Shown piece by piece: positions 1 through 10,064 of a DNA stretch of 64,000 bases. Within the stretch, counting starts at the first letter, position 1. Each line of letters begins with the position of its first letter. A program made the translations under genes and the position numbers. The notes beneath the pieces are model-generated. The model did not search any database, had not been told where the DNA came from, and worked only from the letters and a program-made list of their open reading frames with translations. Source of the stretch: Enterococcus wangshanyuanii (GTDB lineage: Bacteria; Bacillota; Bacilli; Lactobacillales; Enterococcaceae); assembly GCF_002197645.1 (NCBI RefSeq), contig NZ_CP021874.1:3162001-3226000 (forward strand), given 5' to 3'.

Positions 1-678
1 ATCATGTTGAGCTTGATGAACCGTTCAACACTTGATAGTAGCTTACCGTTATGGGAAGTCTTGCTGTTGAAAGTCTTCTTTTTCATCGTTATTTTCGCAG
101 CAAGTAAATGGCTAGTTCCATGGCTGCTGAATTTAAGTGAAAAACTAGTTGCGATCGAAGCTGTATCAGCTATTTCCTTAGTAGTCTGTCTAGGTTTTGC
201 CTATTTTGCTGAAATGCTTGATATGGGGGCAATCATCGGTGCTTTTTTTGCAGGTGTAGCGATTGCTCAGACAGATTATCGTAAACGAGTAGACGAAAAG
301 CTGGAAACGATTGGTTATGCAGTATTTATTCCGATGTTTTTTGTGTCGATCGGGTTGAATATGACGTTTGCCGGCATGTCAAAACATTTCTTATTTATCA
401 TTATTTTGACCATTGCAGCTGTACTGTCAAAATTATTAGGTGGCGCTTTAGGGGCAAGGTTAACTGGTTTTAAAGGAATCTCGACGATGATTATTGGTTC
501 GGGGATGGTTTCTAGAGGAGAGATGGCATTGATTATAGCTCAAGTTGGTTTAACATCAAGCTTTCTTTCGGAAGAGTATTATTCATCGGTGATCATTGTG
601 GTGATTGCTACCACGATCATCGCTCCATTGCTGTTAAAGGCAACGATCATGAAACAAAATAAACAAATGATCGCTTAA
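1..678 (+). CDS. Cation/proton antiporter (CPA2, NapA-like), 3' part
   Basis: The frame is open from the first base, so the 5' end lies outside the window; the ATG at 4 is internal. The visible 225 residues are very hydrophobic, with about six membrane segments. They contain the GAFFAGVAIAQ stretch followed by a charged loop, then the FFVSIGLNM segment, which are typical of the second half of CPA2 Na+/H+ exchangers such as Enterococcus hirae NapA. The expected role is Na+ or K+ extrusion in exchange for protons across the cytoplasmic membrane. The family is secure; the transported ion is inferred. Confidence 0.85.
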   Translation: MMLSLMNRSTLDSSLPLWEVLLLKVFFFIVIFAASKWLVPWLLNLSEKLVAIEAVSAISLVVCLGFAYFAEMLDMGAIIGAFFAGVAIAQTDYRKRVDEKLETIGYAVFIPMFFVSIGLNMTFAGMSKHFLFIIILTIAAVLSKLLGGALGARLTGFKGISTMIIGSGMVSRGEMALIIAQVGLTSSFLSEEYYSSVIIVVIATTIIAPLLLKATIMKQNKQMIA

Positions 679-761
679 AAGACGAGGATGGGACAGAAAA
701 GTTCCGCTCTGGAAAATAAGAGGGAATTACTTCTGCTTCCCCGGTTTATTCGTTTTAAAAA

Positions 762-805
762 GGACTGTGTCGTAACTTGTAGAGTTACGACACAGTCCCG
801 TTTTT
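762..805. terminator. Bidirectional intrinsic terminator with repeat family member
   Basis: A perfect 16-bp stem (762-777 with 783-798) has a 5-base loop. It is flanked by T-runs in both directions, so it can end both the antiporter and the convergent peptide transporter. The 75 bases to its left carry a cGGTTTATTC block that recurs before hairpins near 5.9, 19.0 and 46.9 kb. Confidence 0.9.
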
Positions 806-809
806 ATTT

Positions 810-2279
810 TTAACGGACGGAGCCCATCAATTTTTTGATTGGATTTTTGCAGAGCATGAGGATCACACCTGCAATCACAGCGACAATTCCGACGATCCCG
901 AAATAAGCAGACTCGGTTTGTGGTGTGTAAAAGCGAGCAATTTGAGCATTGATCGCTTGTGAGGCTGCATCAGCTAAAAGCCAAATGGCAACCGTTTGTG
1001 ATTCGAAGGCTTTCGGCGCTAATTTTGTTGTGATCGATAGGCCAACAGGGGAAATACACATTTCTCCTACGATCATGATGAAGAAACTAAAGAATAGCCA
1101 TAAAGGACTGACACGTCCTTCGGTTCCATATAATAGGCCTGGAAGCATCAATAGGACAAAAGAAAGACCAGCGAACACCAAACCTAGTGAGAATTTCACT
1201 ACGGTCGAAGGTTGTCTTTTACCCAAACGAGTCCATAAAGCAACAAAAATCGGTGTCAACACAACAACGAAAATTGGATTCAGTGATTGGAACCAGCTTG
1301 GAGCAATTGAAAACCCGAACAAGGTATCGTGTGTTCGTTCATTTGCGAATAAAGCTAAGATCGAAGAGCCTTGTTCTTCCAGTGACCAGAAAACGATACC
1401 GGCTAAGAATAATGGAATGTAGCCTAACACACGTGGTTTTTCTTCATCAGTCACATCTTTTGATGTCAGCATTTTGATAAAGTAATAGGCTGGCAGTAAA
1501 ATCCCGATAATACTAACGATATTGATGAAAAAAGCGATCGTTAAACGACCTAAGATAAAAGCACTGCCGAAGATCAAAACAGCTACAACTAAAGCAATCA
1601 GGAAAGAACGCATGAATTTTTTGCGTTCTTCAGCATCCATCGGATTTGTTGGTGCTAAGCCAATGTTCGATAGAGATTTTTTCCCTTGGAAGTGGTATTG
1701 CAGTAAACCAAAGAACATCCCAAAAGCTGCGACAGAGAAACCGATATGATAATTATACGTTTGACCTAGTGTTCCAACGACAAACGGTGCAATCAACGCA
1801 CCAATATTGATGCCCATATAAAAAATCGAAAACCCAGCGTCCCGCCTTGTATCTGTTGTTGAGTAGAGATGACCGACCATACCGGAAACATTTGGTTTTA
1901 ACATCCCAGTTCCGATCACGATCAAAAGGATCGATAGAAATAATGCGGCAACCCCAAAAGGCGTCGCTAATACAATGTGACCGACCATAATAAATAATCC
2001 GCCAAAGAAAACCGTTTTTCTAGCGCCTAAGACTCGGTCAGAAATCCATCCGCCAACGATACTGGACATAAACACAAGCGACCCATAAATCGACATGATT
2101 GCTAAGGCCATTTCTTTTGGTAAGCCGAGCCCGCCGTTTGCGACTGTGTCATAAATATAGTAGAGTAAAATTGCCCGCATGCCATAGTAACTAAATCTTT
2201 CCCACATCTCTGTAAAGAAAAGTGTTGATAGCCCTTTAGGTTGTCCTAGAAAAGATTTGTCTAGCTGCTGTTCATTCAT
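810..2279 (-). CDS. dtpT: Di-/tripeptide:proton symporter, POT family
   Basis: This is a POT/PTR2 family secondary transporter that imports di- and tripeptides with protons. The N-terminus has the family signature around FFTEMWERFSYYGMRAIL (residues about 21-38). Roughly 12-14 hydrophobic segments follow over 489 residues, close to the length of lactococcal DtpT. A TTG lies 15 bases upstream in frame, but it overlaps the ribosome binding site (GAGG), so the ATG at 2279 is chosen. The gene is monocistronic and convergent with the antiporter. Peptide uptake suits the amino-acid auxotrophies usual in lactic acid bacteria; exact substrates are inferred. Confidence 0.9.
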   Translation of the reverse strand: MNEQQLDKSFLGQPKGLSTLFFTEMWERFSYYGMRAILLYYIYDTVANGGLGLPKEMALAIMSIYGSLVFMSSIVGGWISDRVLGARKTVFFGGLFIMVGHIVLATPFGVAALFLSILLIVIGTGMLKPNVSGMVGHLYSTTDTRRDAGFSIFYMGINIGALIAPFVVGTLGQTYNYHIGFSVAAFGMFFGLLQYHFQGKKSLSNIGLAPTNPMDAEERKKFMRSFLIALVVAVLIFGSAFILGRLTIAFFINIVSIIGILLPAYYFIKMLTSKDVTDEEKPRVLGYIPLFLAGIVFWSLEEQGSSILALFANERTHDTLFGFSIAPSWFQSLNPIFVVVLTPIFVALWTRLGKRQPSTVVKFSLGLVFAGLSFVLLMLPGLLYGTEGRVSPLWLFFSFFIMIVGEMCISPVGLSITTKLAPKAFESQTVAIWLLADAASQAINAQIARFYTPQTESAYFGIVGIVAVIAGVILMLCKNPIKKLMGSVR

Positions 2280-2475
2280 AGAAAATAACCTCAATTCTTT
2301 TTAATATTCAGAAAATTTATTTAAGCTAGATTTTCTGAAAACTATCCACCCTACATTGTAAACCGTTACTCTTTTAATTTTCATAGATTTTCATGATTAA
2401 GCTATAAAAAAAATGTGTTCATATATCATTTTATTTTCATAATCTATCCTAAAAGATACCGAATAACCTAAATTA

Positions 2476-2874
2476 ATGCAAAAGAAAGAACGTGATCGAT
2501 TGAAAGAAATAACCAAAAAGCAACAAGAGTGGGCAGCTTTGAAATATTTGATTTTATCAAAATCACAAAATGACTATAAGGCGATTCGAAAATTAGTGTC
2601 TGGAAAAGAGTGGAATAAAGAAAAAGAAGCCTTGTTTCAATCGTACCTTCAGCATGCACTGAATCTGCCTGATGATAAAGGAAGTAAATTGAATGCTTAT
2701 CAGCATGTATGGGGCTATTTTAAAAAACAGGCGACAGTTGAGGAGCGAAAAAAATATAGACAATTGCTGGATGATTTTTCTTTAGAAGATGATCAGCTTT
2801 GGCTGTTTTTGAAAGAGATGATTCTAACCTATGATGCCCCTTATTTACGGAACTCAAAACTCTTTTTCCCATAG
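2476..2874 (+). CDS. DUF1722 (YbgA-like) protein
   Basis: This 132-residue soluble protein resembles DUF1722. The features are LKYLILSKSQNDYKAIRKLV near residues 23-42, the NAYQHVWGYFKKQ block near 75-87 and the terminal YLRNSKLFFP. In many bacteria this domain is fused to DUF523 or sits near photolyase genes; here it stands alone. No biochemical role is established, so none is assigned. The Shine-Dalgarno site before the ATG is weak, and a TTG at 2500 is an alternative start. Confidence in the family is fair. Confidence 0.75.
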   Translation: MQKKERDRLKEITKKQQEWAALKYLILSKSQNDYKAIRKLVSGKEWNKEKEALFQSYLQHALNLPDDKGSKLNAYQHVWGYFKKQATVEERKKYRQLLDDFSLEDDQLWLFLKEMILTYDAPYLRNSKLFFP

Positions 2875-2925
2875 AAAAAAGTGAAGATGAAATGTAATAT
2901 TACATATCCATCCTCACTTTTTTTA
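2875..2925. terminator. Bidirectional intrinsic terminator
   Basis: The stem GTGAAGATG (2881-2889) pairs with CATCCTCAC (2909-2917), with an internal ATGTAA/TTACAT extension. A-run and T-run flanks serve the convergent genes on either side. Confidence 0.85.
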
Positions 2926-4032
2926 CTATTCTCTTGAAATATAAGTACTGATCGGTTTTTGAAAATCCAGCCAATTCTGTGAATCGCTATTAAAATACTG
3001 AGCCAAGAGAAACCCTATATAAGGACCTGTTGTCAAACCAGAGGAACCTAAGCCGCTAGCGACAACTGCAGTTGGATCATCCAGCAGACAATTGAAAAAT
3101 GGAGCAAAATCTGAAGTATAAGCTCTGGTACCAATACGATAGGAAGATGCATGATCCTCAAAAAAGGTCTGAGAGGATAGAAAGGGCAATGATTTTTGTT
3201 TCAGCTGAATGAAGGCTTCTTCGGTTGGATTTAAATCAAAACCAGCGGTATTTTCATGTGTCGCGCCGATCAGGATTTTTCCATTTTCAAAAGGAATCAA
3301 GTCACTTTCACCATCCAACATAGCAACAGGCCAATTTCCACTATCTTTGTAGGGGGTCTCAAAGGACAGTAATTGTCCTTTTTGTGCTCGGATATCCGTT
3401 TTATAACCTAATGGAGCTAACAAAGCAGATAAGCCAGGACCTGCGCAAATAGCAATTGCATCAAAAGCTTCTGGCTGATCTGTTTTGTAAATCAGCCAGT
3501 GATCTCTCTTACGATCTATTTTGACTGAGCCGGTGTGTAAGGTGATGTTTTTGCGTGCTGCGTGCTGTCGCATGTTCTCTAGATAATTTGCCCCGTCTAG
3601 TTTGCCGCCGCCGGAAATCGAAAGAGCTGGAATTGCCTTTAGTAAAGGCAATTTTGCCGTGACTTCTGCAGCATCCAATAATTGAATCTCACCGATTTCC
3701 GGCGCCTCTTGTTTGCGTTCCTCTGCCAAGACTCTTAAGGACTCCAATTCTCCGTCTTTACGTAGGATCAATGTTCCTGATCGTTGATAAACCGAGAAAG
3801 GCAAAGAAAAGTCCTGAATCAATTTAGGATAAAAGGCAGCGCCATTTTTTGCTAAATGATACCATTTTTTGTTGCGCCGTTTTGACAACCAGGGAGAAAT
3901 GATTCCTGCACTGGCTTTCGTTGCTTGCCCTGTTGGATCGTCAAAAAGTGTGACATTATATTTTGTTAAATCAAGATAGTTGGCAAGGGTCAAACCGATG
4001 ATCCCGCCGCCGATAATCGCTAATTTTTTCAT
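2926..4032 (-). CDS. FAD-dependent amino-acid oxidase-type oxidoreductase (DAO family)
   Basis: The 368-residue protein opens with a Rossmann FAD site (IGGGIIGLTLANYL, residues 7-20). It ends with the DAO-family segment containing SGLGSSGLTTGPYIG. This is the glycine oxidase/DadA-like fold, which oxidises the C-N bond of an amino acid or secondary amine. A clear AAGGAG lies before the ATG at 4032. The gene is monocistronic. The substrate cannot be told from the sequence; enterococcal homologues are usually annotated only as FAD-binding oxidoreductases. Confidence 0.85.
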   Translation of the reverse strand: MKKLAIIGGGIIGLTLANYLDLTKYNVTLFDDPTGQATKASAGIISPWLSKRRNKKWYHLAKNGAAFYPKLIQDFSLPFSVYQRSGTLILRKDGELESLRVLAEERKQEAPEIGEIQLLDAAEVTAKLPLLKAIPALSISGGGKLDGANYLENMRQHAARKNITLHTGSVKIDRKRDHWLIYKTDQPEAFDAIAICAGPGLSALLAPLGYKTDIRAQKGQLLSFETPYKDSGNWPVAMLDGESDLIPFENGKILIGATHENTAGFDLNPTEEAFIQLKQKSLPFLSSQTFFEDHASSYRIGTRAYTSDFAPFFNCLLDDPTAVVASGLGSSGLTTGPYIGFLLAQYFNSDSQNWLDFQKPISTYISRE

Positions 4033-4280
4033 AATAGAACTCCTTCATAACATGAATAGACTATCTTATATTTTTATCTAAACTGACTTAAAAAGCAAGA
4101 TAAGTGAAAATCATGATACTTTTTCAGTCTAGTTTACATTATATCAGTTCAAGCCACCCTAAGAAATTTTTAATAGAACGGTTTTTTTGAAATTGAGATA
4201 AATGAGCAGATACCTATAAATTTGGTTTAAATAGGTTCATACTGAAAGAGAACAGAATGGAATAAAGGAGGAAATAGTAG

Positions 4281-5321
4281 ATGAAAGAGAATGATTTAAT
4301 TAAAGCAGTTGGCTTTTTTGAGGGGCTTCCAATCGAAGCGGATGATAGCTTTGTAGATAGTCGCACACCGATTCAGCCACTTGAGCCACATGATATCTTA
4401 GTGAAAGTCAAAGCCGTTTCCATAAACCCAGTGGATACGAAATTACGACAAAAGGCAAAAAAAGCAGAGTACCTAACGATATTAGGTTTTGATGCTGTCG
4501 GAGAAGTGGTTGAGGTTGGAAGTCGAGCGTCCGCATTTAAGGTTGGTGATCGAGTGTTTTATGCAGGCACGACGAAACGAGCAGGCAGTAATCAGGAATA
4601 CCAACGTGTGGACGAGCGAATCGCAGCATTAGCGCCAGACTCATTGAGTGATGCATCCGCAGCTGCTTTACCGTTGACTTCATTAACAGCCTATGAATTA
4701 CTCTTTGAAAAATTTGGGCTGATTCCGGAAGAAAATGCGAATCAAGGAAAAACGATTCTGGTAATCAACGGTGCAGGCGGTGTAGGATCGATTTTGACAC
4801 AGTTAGCAAAATGGGCGGGTATGACAGTCTATGCAACCGCAAGTCAGGCGAAATTTGACTGGTTAAAAGACCATGGAGTGGATCATCCTTTAAATTATCA
4901 TGAGGATCTTAAAGTAGAGTTAAACAAGATTGGAATCGAAACGATCGATTATGCAGCTGTCCTTTTTGATGTCCAGCCCTATTTTGAACTTTTGACAGAA
5001 CTAATTACTCCGTTTGGGCATCTTGGAACGATTGTTGAATTTGAAAAAACGCTTGATATTAGACGTTTGAAAAATAAATCGATCAGCTTCGACTGGGAAT
5101 ATATGTTTACCAAAACAGACACGGATTACCAAATCGAAAGTCAAGGGAAGATTCTTGCTAAGATCGCAGGCTTGATCGATCAAGGAGAGCTGACAACGAC
5201 TCTTTGGAAAACCTACGATAGTGGCATCAACGCAAATAATCTAAGAAAAGCAACAGCCGAAGTCGAATCGGGTCATACGCAAGGCAAAATAGTGATCAGC
5301 GGGGCGTTTAATGGAAATTAA
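4281..5321 (+). CDS. Zinc-binding-type alcohol dehydrogenase / quinone oxidoreductase (MDR)
   Basis: This 346-residue medium-chain dehydrogenase/reductase has an N-terminal GroES-like domain (SINPVDTK near 47-54, GFDAVGEVVEVG near 69-80). The NAD(P)-binding Rossmann loop GAGGVGS lies at 164-170. The catalytic zinc ligands of classical alcohol dehydrogenases are not evident, so an NADPH-dependent reductase of enones or quinones is more likely than an alcohol dehydrogenase. AAAGGAGG sits well before the ATG. The stop codon abuts the next gene, so the two are probably cotranscribed. Confidence 0.87.
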   Translation: MKENDLIKAVGFFEGLPIEADDSFVDSRTPIQPLEPHDILVKVKAVSINPVDTKLRQKAKKAEYLTILGFDAVGEVVEVGSRASAFKVGDRVFYAGTTKRAGSNQEYQRVDERIAALAPDSLSDASAAALPLTSLTAYELLFEKFGLIPEENANQGKTILVINGAGGVGSILTQLAKWAGMTVYATASQAKFDWLKDHGVDHPLNYHEDLKVELNKIGIETIDYAAVLFDVQPYFELLTELITPFGHLGTIVEFEKTLDIRRLKNKSISFDWEYMFTKTDTDYQIESQGKILAKIAGLIDQGELTTTLWKTYDSGINANNLRKATAEVESGHTQGKIVISGAFNGN

Positions 5322-5365
5322 TGGAGAACAAATGTGAGAAAATAGAACTAAAAGGAGATAGTTTG

Positions 5366-5857
5366 GTGAAAAAACTCTATATCAAACAAAAAGTATTTAG
5401 TCTAGGTGGTCATTTTTCGGTAAAAGATGAGAATCAGGAAGATCAATATATGATCGAAGGAAGTTTCCTATCGATTCCTAAAGTATTTACGATCAAGGAT
5501 CTGAATGATCAGGTGATTGGTACGATCACCAAAAAGATCTTTAGTTTCTTACCTAAATTTTTTATAGCCGTTGATGGGAAAGAAGAGATGGTGATTGAAA
5601 AGCAATTGACTTTTTTTAAAGCAAAATATCGAATTGAATCCGAACAGCTTGAAATTCAAGGTGATTGGTGGGATAAGCATTTTGAAATTTTACGAAATGG
5701 AGAGAGGATTGCAGCAGTCAATGAAAAATGGTTTACGTGGGGCGATACCTTTGAAGTTGAAATATATGAGCAGGCTCTTGAACATGCGATCATTTTAGTG
5801 GTCATTGCTATCGATTTTGTTAAACAGGAAGAAGCAGCAAGTTCCAGCTCCTCCTGA
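5366..5857 (+). CDS. LURP-one-related (Tubby C2-like, YxjI) protein
   Basis: This is a single-domain protein of 163 residues with the YxjI/LURP-one pattern: YIKQKVFSLGGHFSV at the start and a chain of beta-hairpins (SIPKVFTIKD, IGTITKKIFSF). Longer in-frame starts exist back to 5321, but AAAGGAGA at 5351-5358 is placed for the GTG at 5366 (or TTG at 5363). The product then begins VKKLYIKQ, as in homologues. The fold resembles Tubby/scramblase domains that bind membranes; the bacterial function is unknown. It ends in a run of Ser after EEAAS. Confidence 0.8.
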   Translation: MKKLYIKQKVFSLGGHFSVKDENQEDQYMIEGSFLSIPKVFTIKDLNDQVIGTITKKIFSFLPKFFIAVDGKEEMVIEKQLTFFKAKYRIESEQLEIQGDWWDKHFEILRNGERIAAVNEKWFTWGDTFEVEIYEQALEHAIILVVIAIDFVKQEEAASSSSS

Positions 5858-5932
5858 TAAATAGGAAAGAGGCTGAGACAAAAGTGTTTATTTCGGAAGG
5901 AGCTGCTTTTTTCTCGCCGTTTATTCATATTT

Positions 5933-5985
5933 AAAGAGCGAAACAAAACTGATTTTTAGTTTTGTCCCGCTCTTTTCTTTATGAA
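5933..5985. terminator. Bidirectional terminator, intergenic repeat copy B
   Basis: AAAGAGCG..AACAAAACT pairs with AGTTTTGT..CGCTCTTT around a short loop. It lies between convergent genes. It is preceded by a GAGGCTGAGAC block and a CGCCGTTTATTC block shared with other intergenic copies in this window. Confidence 0.85.
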
Positions 5986-5996
5986 TAAACAAAATA

Positions 5997-7955
5997 TTAT
6001 TTTTCTTGTCGTACTTTTTTTAGCCTTGCTAGCATAGTAACAATAGCAATCAGCGCTAAACCTAGCAATACCCATGAGGTGCTGGTTTGATCTCCCGTTG
6101 CTGGAAATGTTTTGCTAGTTGTACTCTTGTTTAGGACGTTTGTTGTATGTTGTGTTACTGCTGGATTATTTGCACCTTTTGTTGGTGTTTTTCCAGTTGG
6201 ATCAACAGGTTCTTTTGGTTCGGAAGGAGTTGGAGGGACAACTGGATCAAGTTTGCCTTCTTTTTTTGTATAAACATAAGTCACTACTTGATCTTCTTTG
6301 GTAAAGAGACCTGTTTCATTACCTCTCACTTCTTTGAAAGTAAAGCCCTCAATGGCTAGTTTTTCTGTAGTAAAGGTATCACCAACTGTTCCGGATAAGA
6401 TAAAATCATCCTGTATGGATGTATTGTCACTATCGACGTAATGAACGATCACGTGGCCCGTTTCCTCAACGATAGGATCAGGGATTTTTTTATAAACAAA
6501 CGTCACGACCTGCTCTTGGTCAGAGAAAACACCTGATGGATTCCCAATCGTATCAATTAAATCATATCCGGAAATTTCTGGACTGGAAATGTCAAAGGTT
6601 TCACTAACCAAACCATTCAATGTTTCGGTAGGAAGTAATTCGTTTCCGTTGTTATCTTGATAATGAACAGTTACAGGTTTACCATCTTCCAATACATTGA
6701 ACTGGTGAAGATAAGTTCCAGAAGAAATGGCATAAAAAGTGTAACCGTCCGGTTGAGCATAAGAACCAGCTGGGTTATTCAAACGTGCATTATATTCAAA
6801 ACTATGGATGCCGGTAAACTCGTCTGTGCTCACCCCTGTAATTGTAATGCCTTGATCGGTAATCTGTAAACGAGTTGAAGGCAGCTGTACACCATTAAAA
6901 TCAAAGTAAGTATTACTTGCAGAGCTTGATGTAGTAAATGGCGGAATAACGCCATCGAAATTTGTCATTCGGTTTGGCATCATTGAAAAAGGGATAAACA
7001 ATGTTTCTTTGTCTGCATCGTAATCCAGTGTTGAACGACCGATTGTTGTCGGCGGGTCATTTCTTCCAGTATTTTGACCGAAAGCAGCTAAGTCAGAAAG
7101 CACAGGGAAATCATTGATGACCGTAAAATCAGTGATTCCACAGAATTGAGCTGAAAGTGATGTTAAATTTGGTAGAACTTTTAATGGTTCAATGGTTGTG
7201 ATCGCCATATTTGAATCTAAATAGATCCGTTTTAGATTTGTTAATTGCGCAATTTTCGGTAAGACATCATTGTCGATACTTGTACTACCTAACGAAAGAT
7301 TTGTGATTCCCGGGCTATTACGTAAATCAGGGAAATTTGCGCTCGTTAAACTAGTTGTTTGAAGCGTTACATAGGTTAATGCGGTCAATTTTTCCAGTGG
7401 ACTAAAATCAGTAATCGCATTATTCGTATTGATATAAATCGTTGCTAAGTTTACAGCTGTTTCCAAGCCGGCAAGACTGCTCGTTTGGGCTGAGCTAACA
7501 GAAAGATAAGTTAGCTTATCCATATCTGCTTGTGTTAACTCGCTATCAGCTGCCAAACCTAAAGCTTTCAAAATATCTTGTTTTAAAAACGGATCCGCAA
7601 TGGTCACGGAATCAGCACTAAAAGTAGTAGCTGCCGCAGGAGCGTTTTCCTCTGATGAAATCGTTGTAGAGGCTGTTTCCGGTGAAATTGCAGACTCTTC
7701 CTCTTGGACAGGTATTGTTTCAGCAGGTTCTTCAGCGCTAGAAGCTTCGGTGAAGTCAGCAGTCGTTTCACTGCTAGCTTCTGTTGATTCTTCACTAGTT
7801 TGCGTTTGCATCGTTGCTGCTTGATCAGAATCTGTTGTAAAGTCTTCAGCAAAAACTAAAGTAGGTGTCAGGAGAGTTGGTGCTAAAAGTGAAAGCAGCA
7901 AAAATTTGTGTAGTGCCTTTTGCTTATGTTTTACATGTAAATCTGTTCTTTTCAT
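5997..7955 (-). CDS. Cell-wall-anchored LRR/MucBP protein (internalin-like)
   Basis: The 652-residue surface protein has a signal peptide ending near TLVFA. A Thr/Ser/Glu-rich stretch follows to about residue 115, then about five to six leucine-rich repeats (for example LTYLSVSS, LKRIYLDSN, NLTSLSAQ). After these come an Ig-like inter-repeat region and two MucBP repeats (VTVHYQDNNGNEL and VIVHYVDSDNTS). A Pro-rich spacer leads to the sorting signal FPATG, a hydrophobic helix and a basic tail. FPATG is an LPxTG variant. An in-frame ATG at 7970 overlaps the GGAGG site, so 7955 is the likely start. The role is probably adhesion, by analogy with internalins. Confidence 0.9.
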   Translation of the reverse strand: MKRTDLHVKHKQKALHKFLLLSLLAPTLLTPTLVFAEDFTTDSDQAATMQTQTSEESTEASSETTADFTEASSAEEPAETIPVQEEESAISPETASTTISSEENAPAAATTFSADSVTIADPFLKQDILKALGLAADSELTQADMDKLTYLSVSSAQTSSLAGLETAVNLATIYINTNNAITDFSPLEKLTALTYVTLQTTSLTSANFPDLRNSPGITNLSLGSTSIDNDVLPKIAQLTNLKRIYLDSNMAITTIEPLKVLPNLTSLSAQFCGITDFTVINDFPVLSDLAAFGQNTGRNDPPTTIGRSTLDYDADKETLFIPFSMMPNRMTNFDGVIPPFTTSSSASNTYFDFNGVQLPSTRLQITDQGITITGVSTDEFTGIHSFEYNARLNNPAGSYAQPDGYTFYAISSGTYLHQFNVLEDGKPVTVHYQDNNGNELLPTETLNGLVSETFDISSPEISGYDLIDTIGNPSGVFSDQEQVVTFVYKKIPDPIVEETGHVIVHYVDSDNTSIQDDFILSGTVGDTFTTEKLAIEGFTFKEVRGNETGLFTKEDQVVTYVYTKKEGKLDPVVPPTPSEPKEPVDPTGKTPTKGANNPAVTQHTTNVLNKSTTSKTFPATGDQTSTSWVLLGLALIAIVTMLARLKKVRQEK

Positions 7956-8235
7956 ATGTATTTCCTCCATGATTCATGATAAAGTGTGTGTGAACGACAA
8001 AAAGTGTCATCAAAGTATTTTATCATATTTATATAATAAAATTGTTTTTTATTTTTAAAATAAATAGAAAAATTATGATTTTTTGGTTATGAATGCCTGT
8101 GTAATTGGTTTTTGGCGTTTTCTAAAAGATTAAAAAAAGATAAAATTTTTATATTTTTTAAATTAATAGTGTTTGTAGACGAAAAGTAACAATTTGGTTT
8201 ATTTGGTCGTCTGGATTTAAAGTGAGGAGAAAACG

Positions 8236-9393
8236 ATGTCATTAAAACAAAAAATTATTATAGAAAGTCAGCGCTTAGGGATAGATAAAATCGGTTTTGC
8301 ATCTGCAGCTCCTTTTTATGAATTAGAAGACTCTTTGAAGGAACAACGGGAACGCGGCTTTAATTCCGGTTTTGAACATCAAGTGATCGAAGAGCGGGTC
8401 TATCCTGAAAAAACATTTGAAAATCCGAAAACGATCATTTCGATTGCTTTAGCTTATCCGACAAAAATCAGCGGGAAAGTTCCTAGAGATGAAAAACGGG
8501 GAATGTTTGCCAGAGCTTCGTGGGGGATCGATTATCATGATGTACTGAAAGATCGGTTAGCAAAGTTGATCGCGTTTATTCAGTCTCAAGCCGAAAAACT
8601 GGAAGAAGTCGAAAATTGGCGTTTTGCTCCTCAAGTCGATACGGGAGAACTGGTTGATGTAGCTGTCGCTCAAAGAGCTGGGCTTGGTTTTATCGGTCGA
8701 AATGGGTTGTTGATCACAGAAGAATTTGGTTCTTTTGTCTACCTTGGTGAAATCGTGACGAATATTGATTTTGAGGTCGATGAGCCGGTTCCGTTTGGCT
8801 GTGGTGATTGTACCCGCTGTGTTACAGCATGTCCGACGCAGGCTTTGTTGGGTAATGGCAGCATGAACGCCAAGAAGTGTTTGTCTTATCAAACACAGAC
8901 AAAAGATATGATGCCGGAAGAATACCGTAAAAAAATGCATAATGTCATCTACGGCTGTGATATTTGTCAGCTGGTGTGCCCTTATAATCGAGGGAAAGAC
9001 TTTCATTTTCATGAAGAAATGGAGCCTGAAGTTGATGTGGTGTATCCTAAGTTAAAACCAATGCTGAATCTATCCAACAAAGAATTCAAAGAAACCTTCG
9101 GGCATCTTTCAGGATCATGGCGGGGAAAGAAGCCTCTGCAGCGTAATGCGCTGATTGCTTTAGCAAATTTAGGCGACCGCAGTGCGTTGCCGGAAATCAT
9201 GAGGTGTGCCAAAGAAGATGTACGTCCGGTCATTCGAGGAACAGCAGTCTGGGCGATTGGAAGATTGGGGAATAAAGAAGCTGAAAAATGGTTGGCCGTT
9301 TTACATGAGTTATTAGAGAAAGAGCCGGAAGAGATCGTTATTCTTGAAATAAACAAGGCAGTCGAACAGTTGGAACAAACTCTCAATAAATGA
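8236..9393 (+). CDS. queG: Epoxyqueuosine reductase
   Basis: QueG performs the last step of queuosine synthesis, reducing epoxyqueuosine in tRNA wobble position 34 with cobalamin and two [4Fe-4S] clusters. The 385-residue protein has both ferredoxin-like cluster motifs: [16 protein letters not shown] near residues 193-208 and [11 protein letters not shown] near 238-248. A HEAT-like C-terminal region ([20 protein letters not shown]) is as expected. A good GAGGAG precedes the ATG. The next gene begins 25 bases downstream, forming a two-gene operon. Confidence 0.96.
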   Translation: MSLKQKIIIESQRLGIDKIGFASAAPFYELEDSLKEQRERGFNSGFEHQVIEERVYPEKTFENPKTIISIALAYPTKISGKVPRDEKRGMFARASWGIDYHDVLKDRLAKLIAFIQSQAEKLEEVENWRFAPQVDTGELVDVAVAQRAGLGFIGRNGLLITEEFGSFVYLGEIVTNIDFEVDEPVPFGCGDCTRCVTACPTQALLGNGSMNAKKCLSYQTQTKDMMPEEYRKKMHNVIYGCDICQLVCPYNRGKDFHFHEEMEPEVDVVYPKLKPMLNLSNKEFKETFGHLSGSWRGKKPLQRNALIALANLGDRSALPEIMRCAKEDVRPVIRGTAVWAIGRLGNKEAEKWLAVLHELLEKEPEEIVILEINKAVEQLEQTLNK

Positions 9394-9418
9394 ATAGAAC
9401 GTGAGAAAGGAACACACT

Positions 9419-10057
9419 ATGAATGATCAAAAGACTTATCAAGAAACTCGAGCGCAGACGATCAGCAAAAAACTGACCCGTAGAAATTTTGGTGTGTCGA
9501 TCTGTCAAACCTTAGCGGAGGCAAAAGAACAGGCATTGTCTATGATTCAAGAAGATAAAACCGTTGCTTTTGGCGGTTCACAAACCTTAGGCGAAGTCGG
9601 CATCATCGATGCGTTGTATCTAAGAGCGCAGCCGATCATCGATCGTGATTTAGCTAAGGATCTTGAAGAACGTCACCAACTGATGAAGCAATCATTACTA
9701 GCTGATTATTATCTGACGAGTATCAATGGAATCAGTGAAGAGGGTATATTAGTGAATATCGATAACATTGGCAATCGAGTAGCCGCCCTGACCTATGGAC
9801 CAGATCAGGTGATTGCCTTTGTAGGGATCAATAAACTATATGGCAATCTGAATACAACCATTGACATGGTTCGAAAACGAACGGCGCCATTGAATTCATT
9901 TCGCTTAGGCTTACAAACGACACCGTGTATTAAAACTGGGAGTTGTGGTGACTGTCTAAAAGAAGAATGTATCTGTAATATTATTTCGCTGACTCGGCGT
10001 TCCGCGCTTGCCGATCGCATCCACATCCTTTTGATTTTAGAAGAAGCAGGATTTTAA
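9419..10057 (+). CDS. LUD-domain protein (LutC/YkgG-like)
   Basis: The 212-residue protein has the LUD/DUF162 fold: VAFGGSQTLGEVGI near residue 48, YLTSINGISEEG and VAFVGINKLYGN. It ends with a Cys-rich tail (CIKTGSCGDC..CICN). LutC-type proteins belong to lactate oxidation complexes, but no lutA or lutB is adjacent here, so a stand-alone role remains open. An in-frame GTG at 9401 lies before the GAAAGGA site, so ATG 9419 is used. Confidence 0.85.
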   Translation: MNDQKTYQETRAQTISKKLTRRNFGVSICQTLAEAKEQALSMIQEDKTVAFGGSQTLGEVGIIDALYLRAQPIIDRDLAKDLEERHQLMKQSLLADYYLTSINGISEEGILVNIDNIGNRVAALTYGPDQVIAFVGINKLYGNLNTTIDMVRKRTAPLNSFRLGLQTTPCIKTGSCGDCLKEECICNIISLTRRSALADRIHILLILEEAGF

Positions 10058-10064
10058 GAGAATA

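Noticed and set aside
5001-5183. Minus-strand open frame inside the MDR gene, and similar antisense frames elsewhere
   Set aside because: They lie wholly inside well-supported genes, lack ribosome binding sites and match no family pattern.
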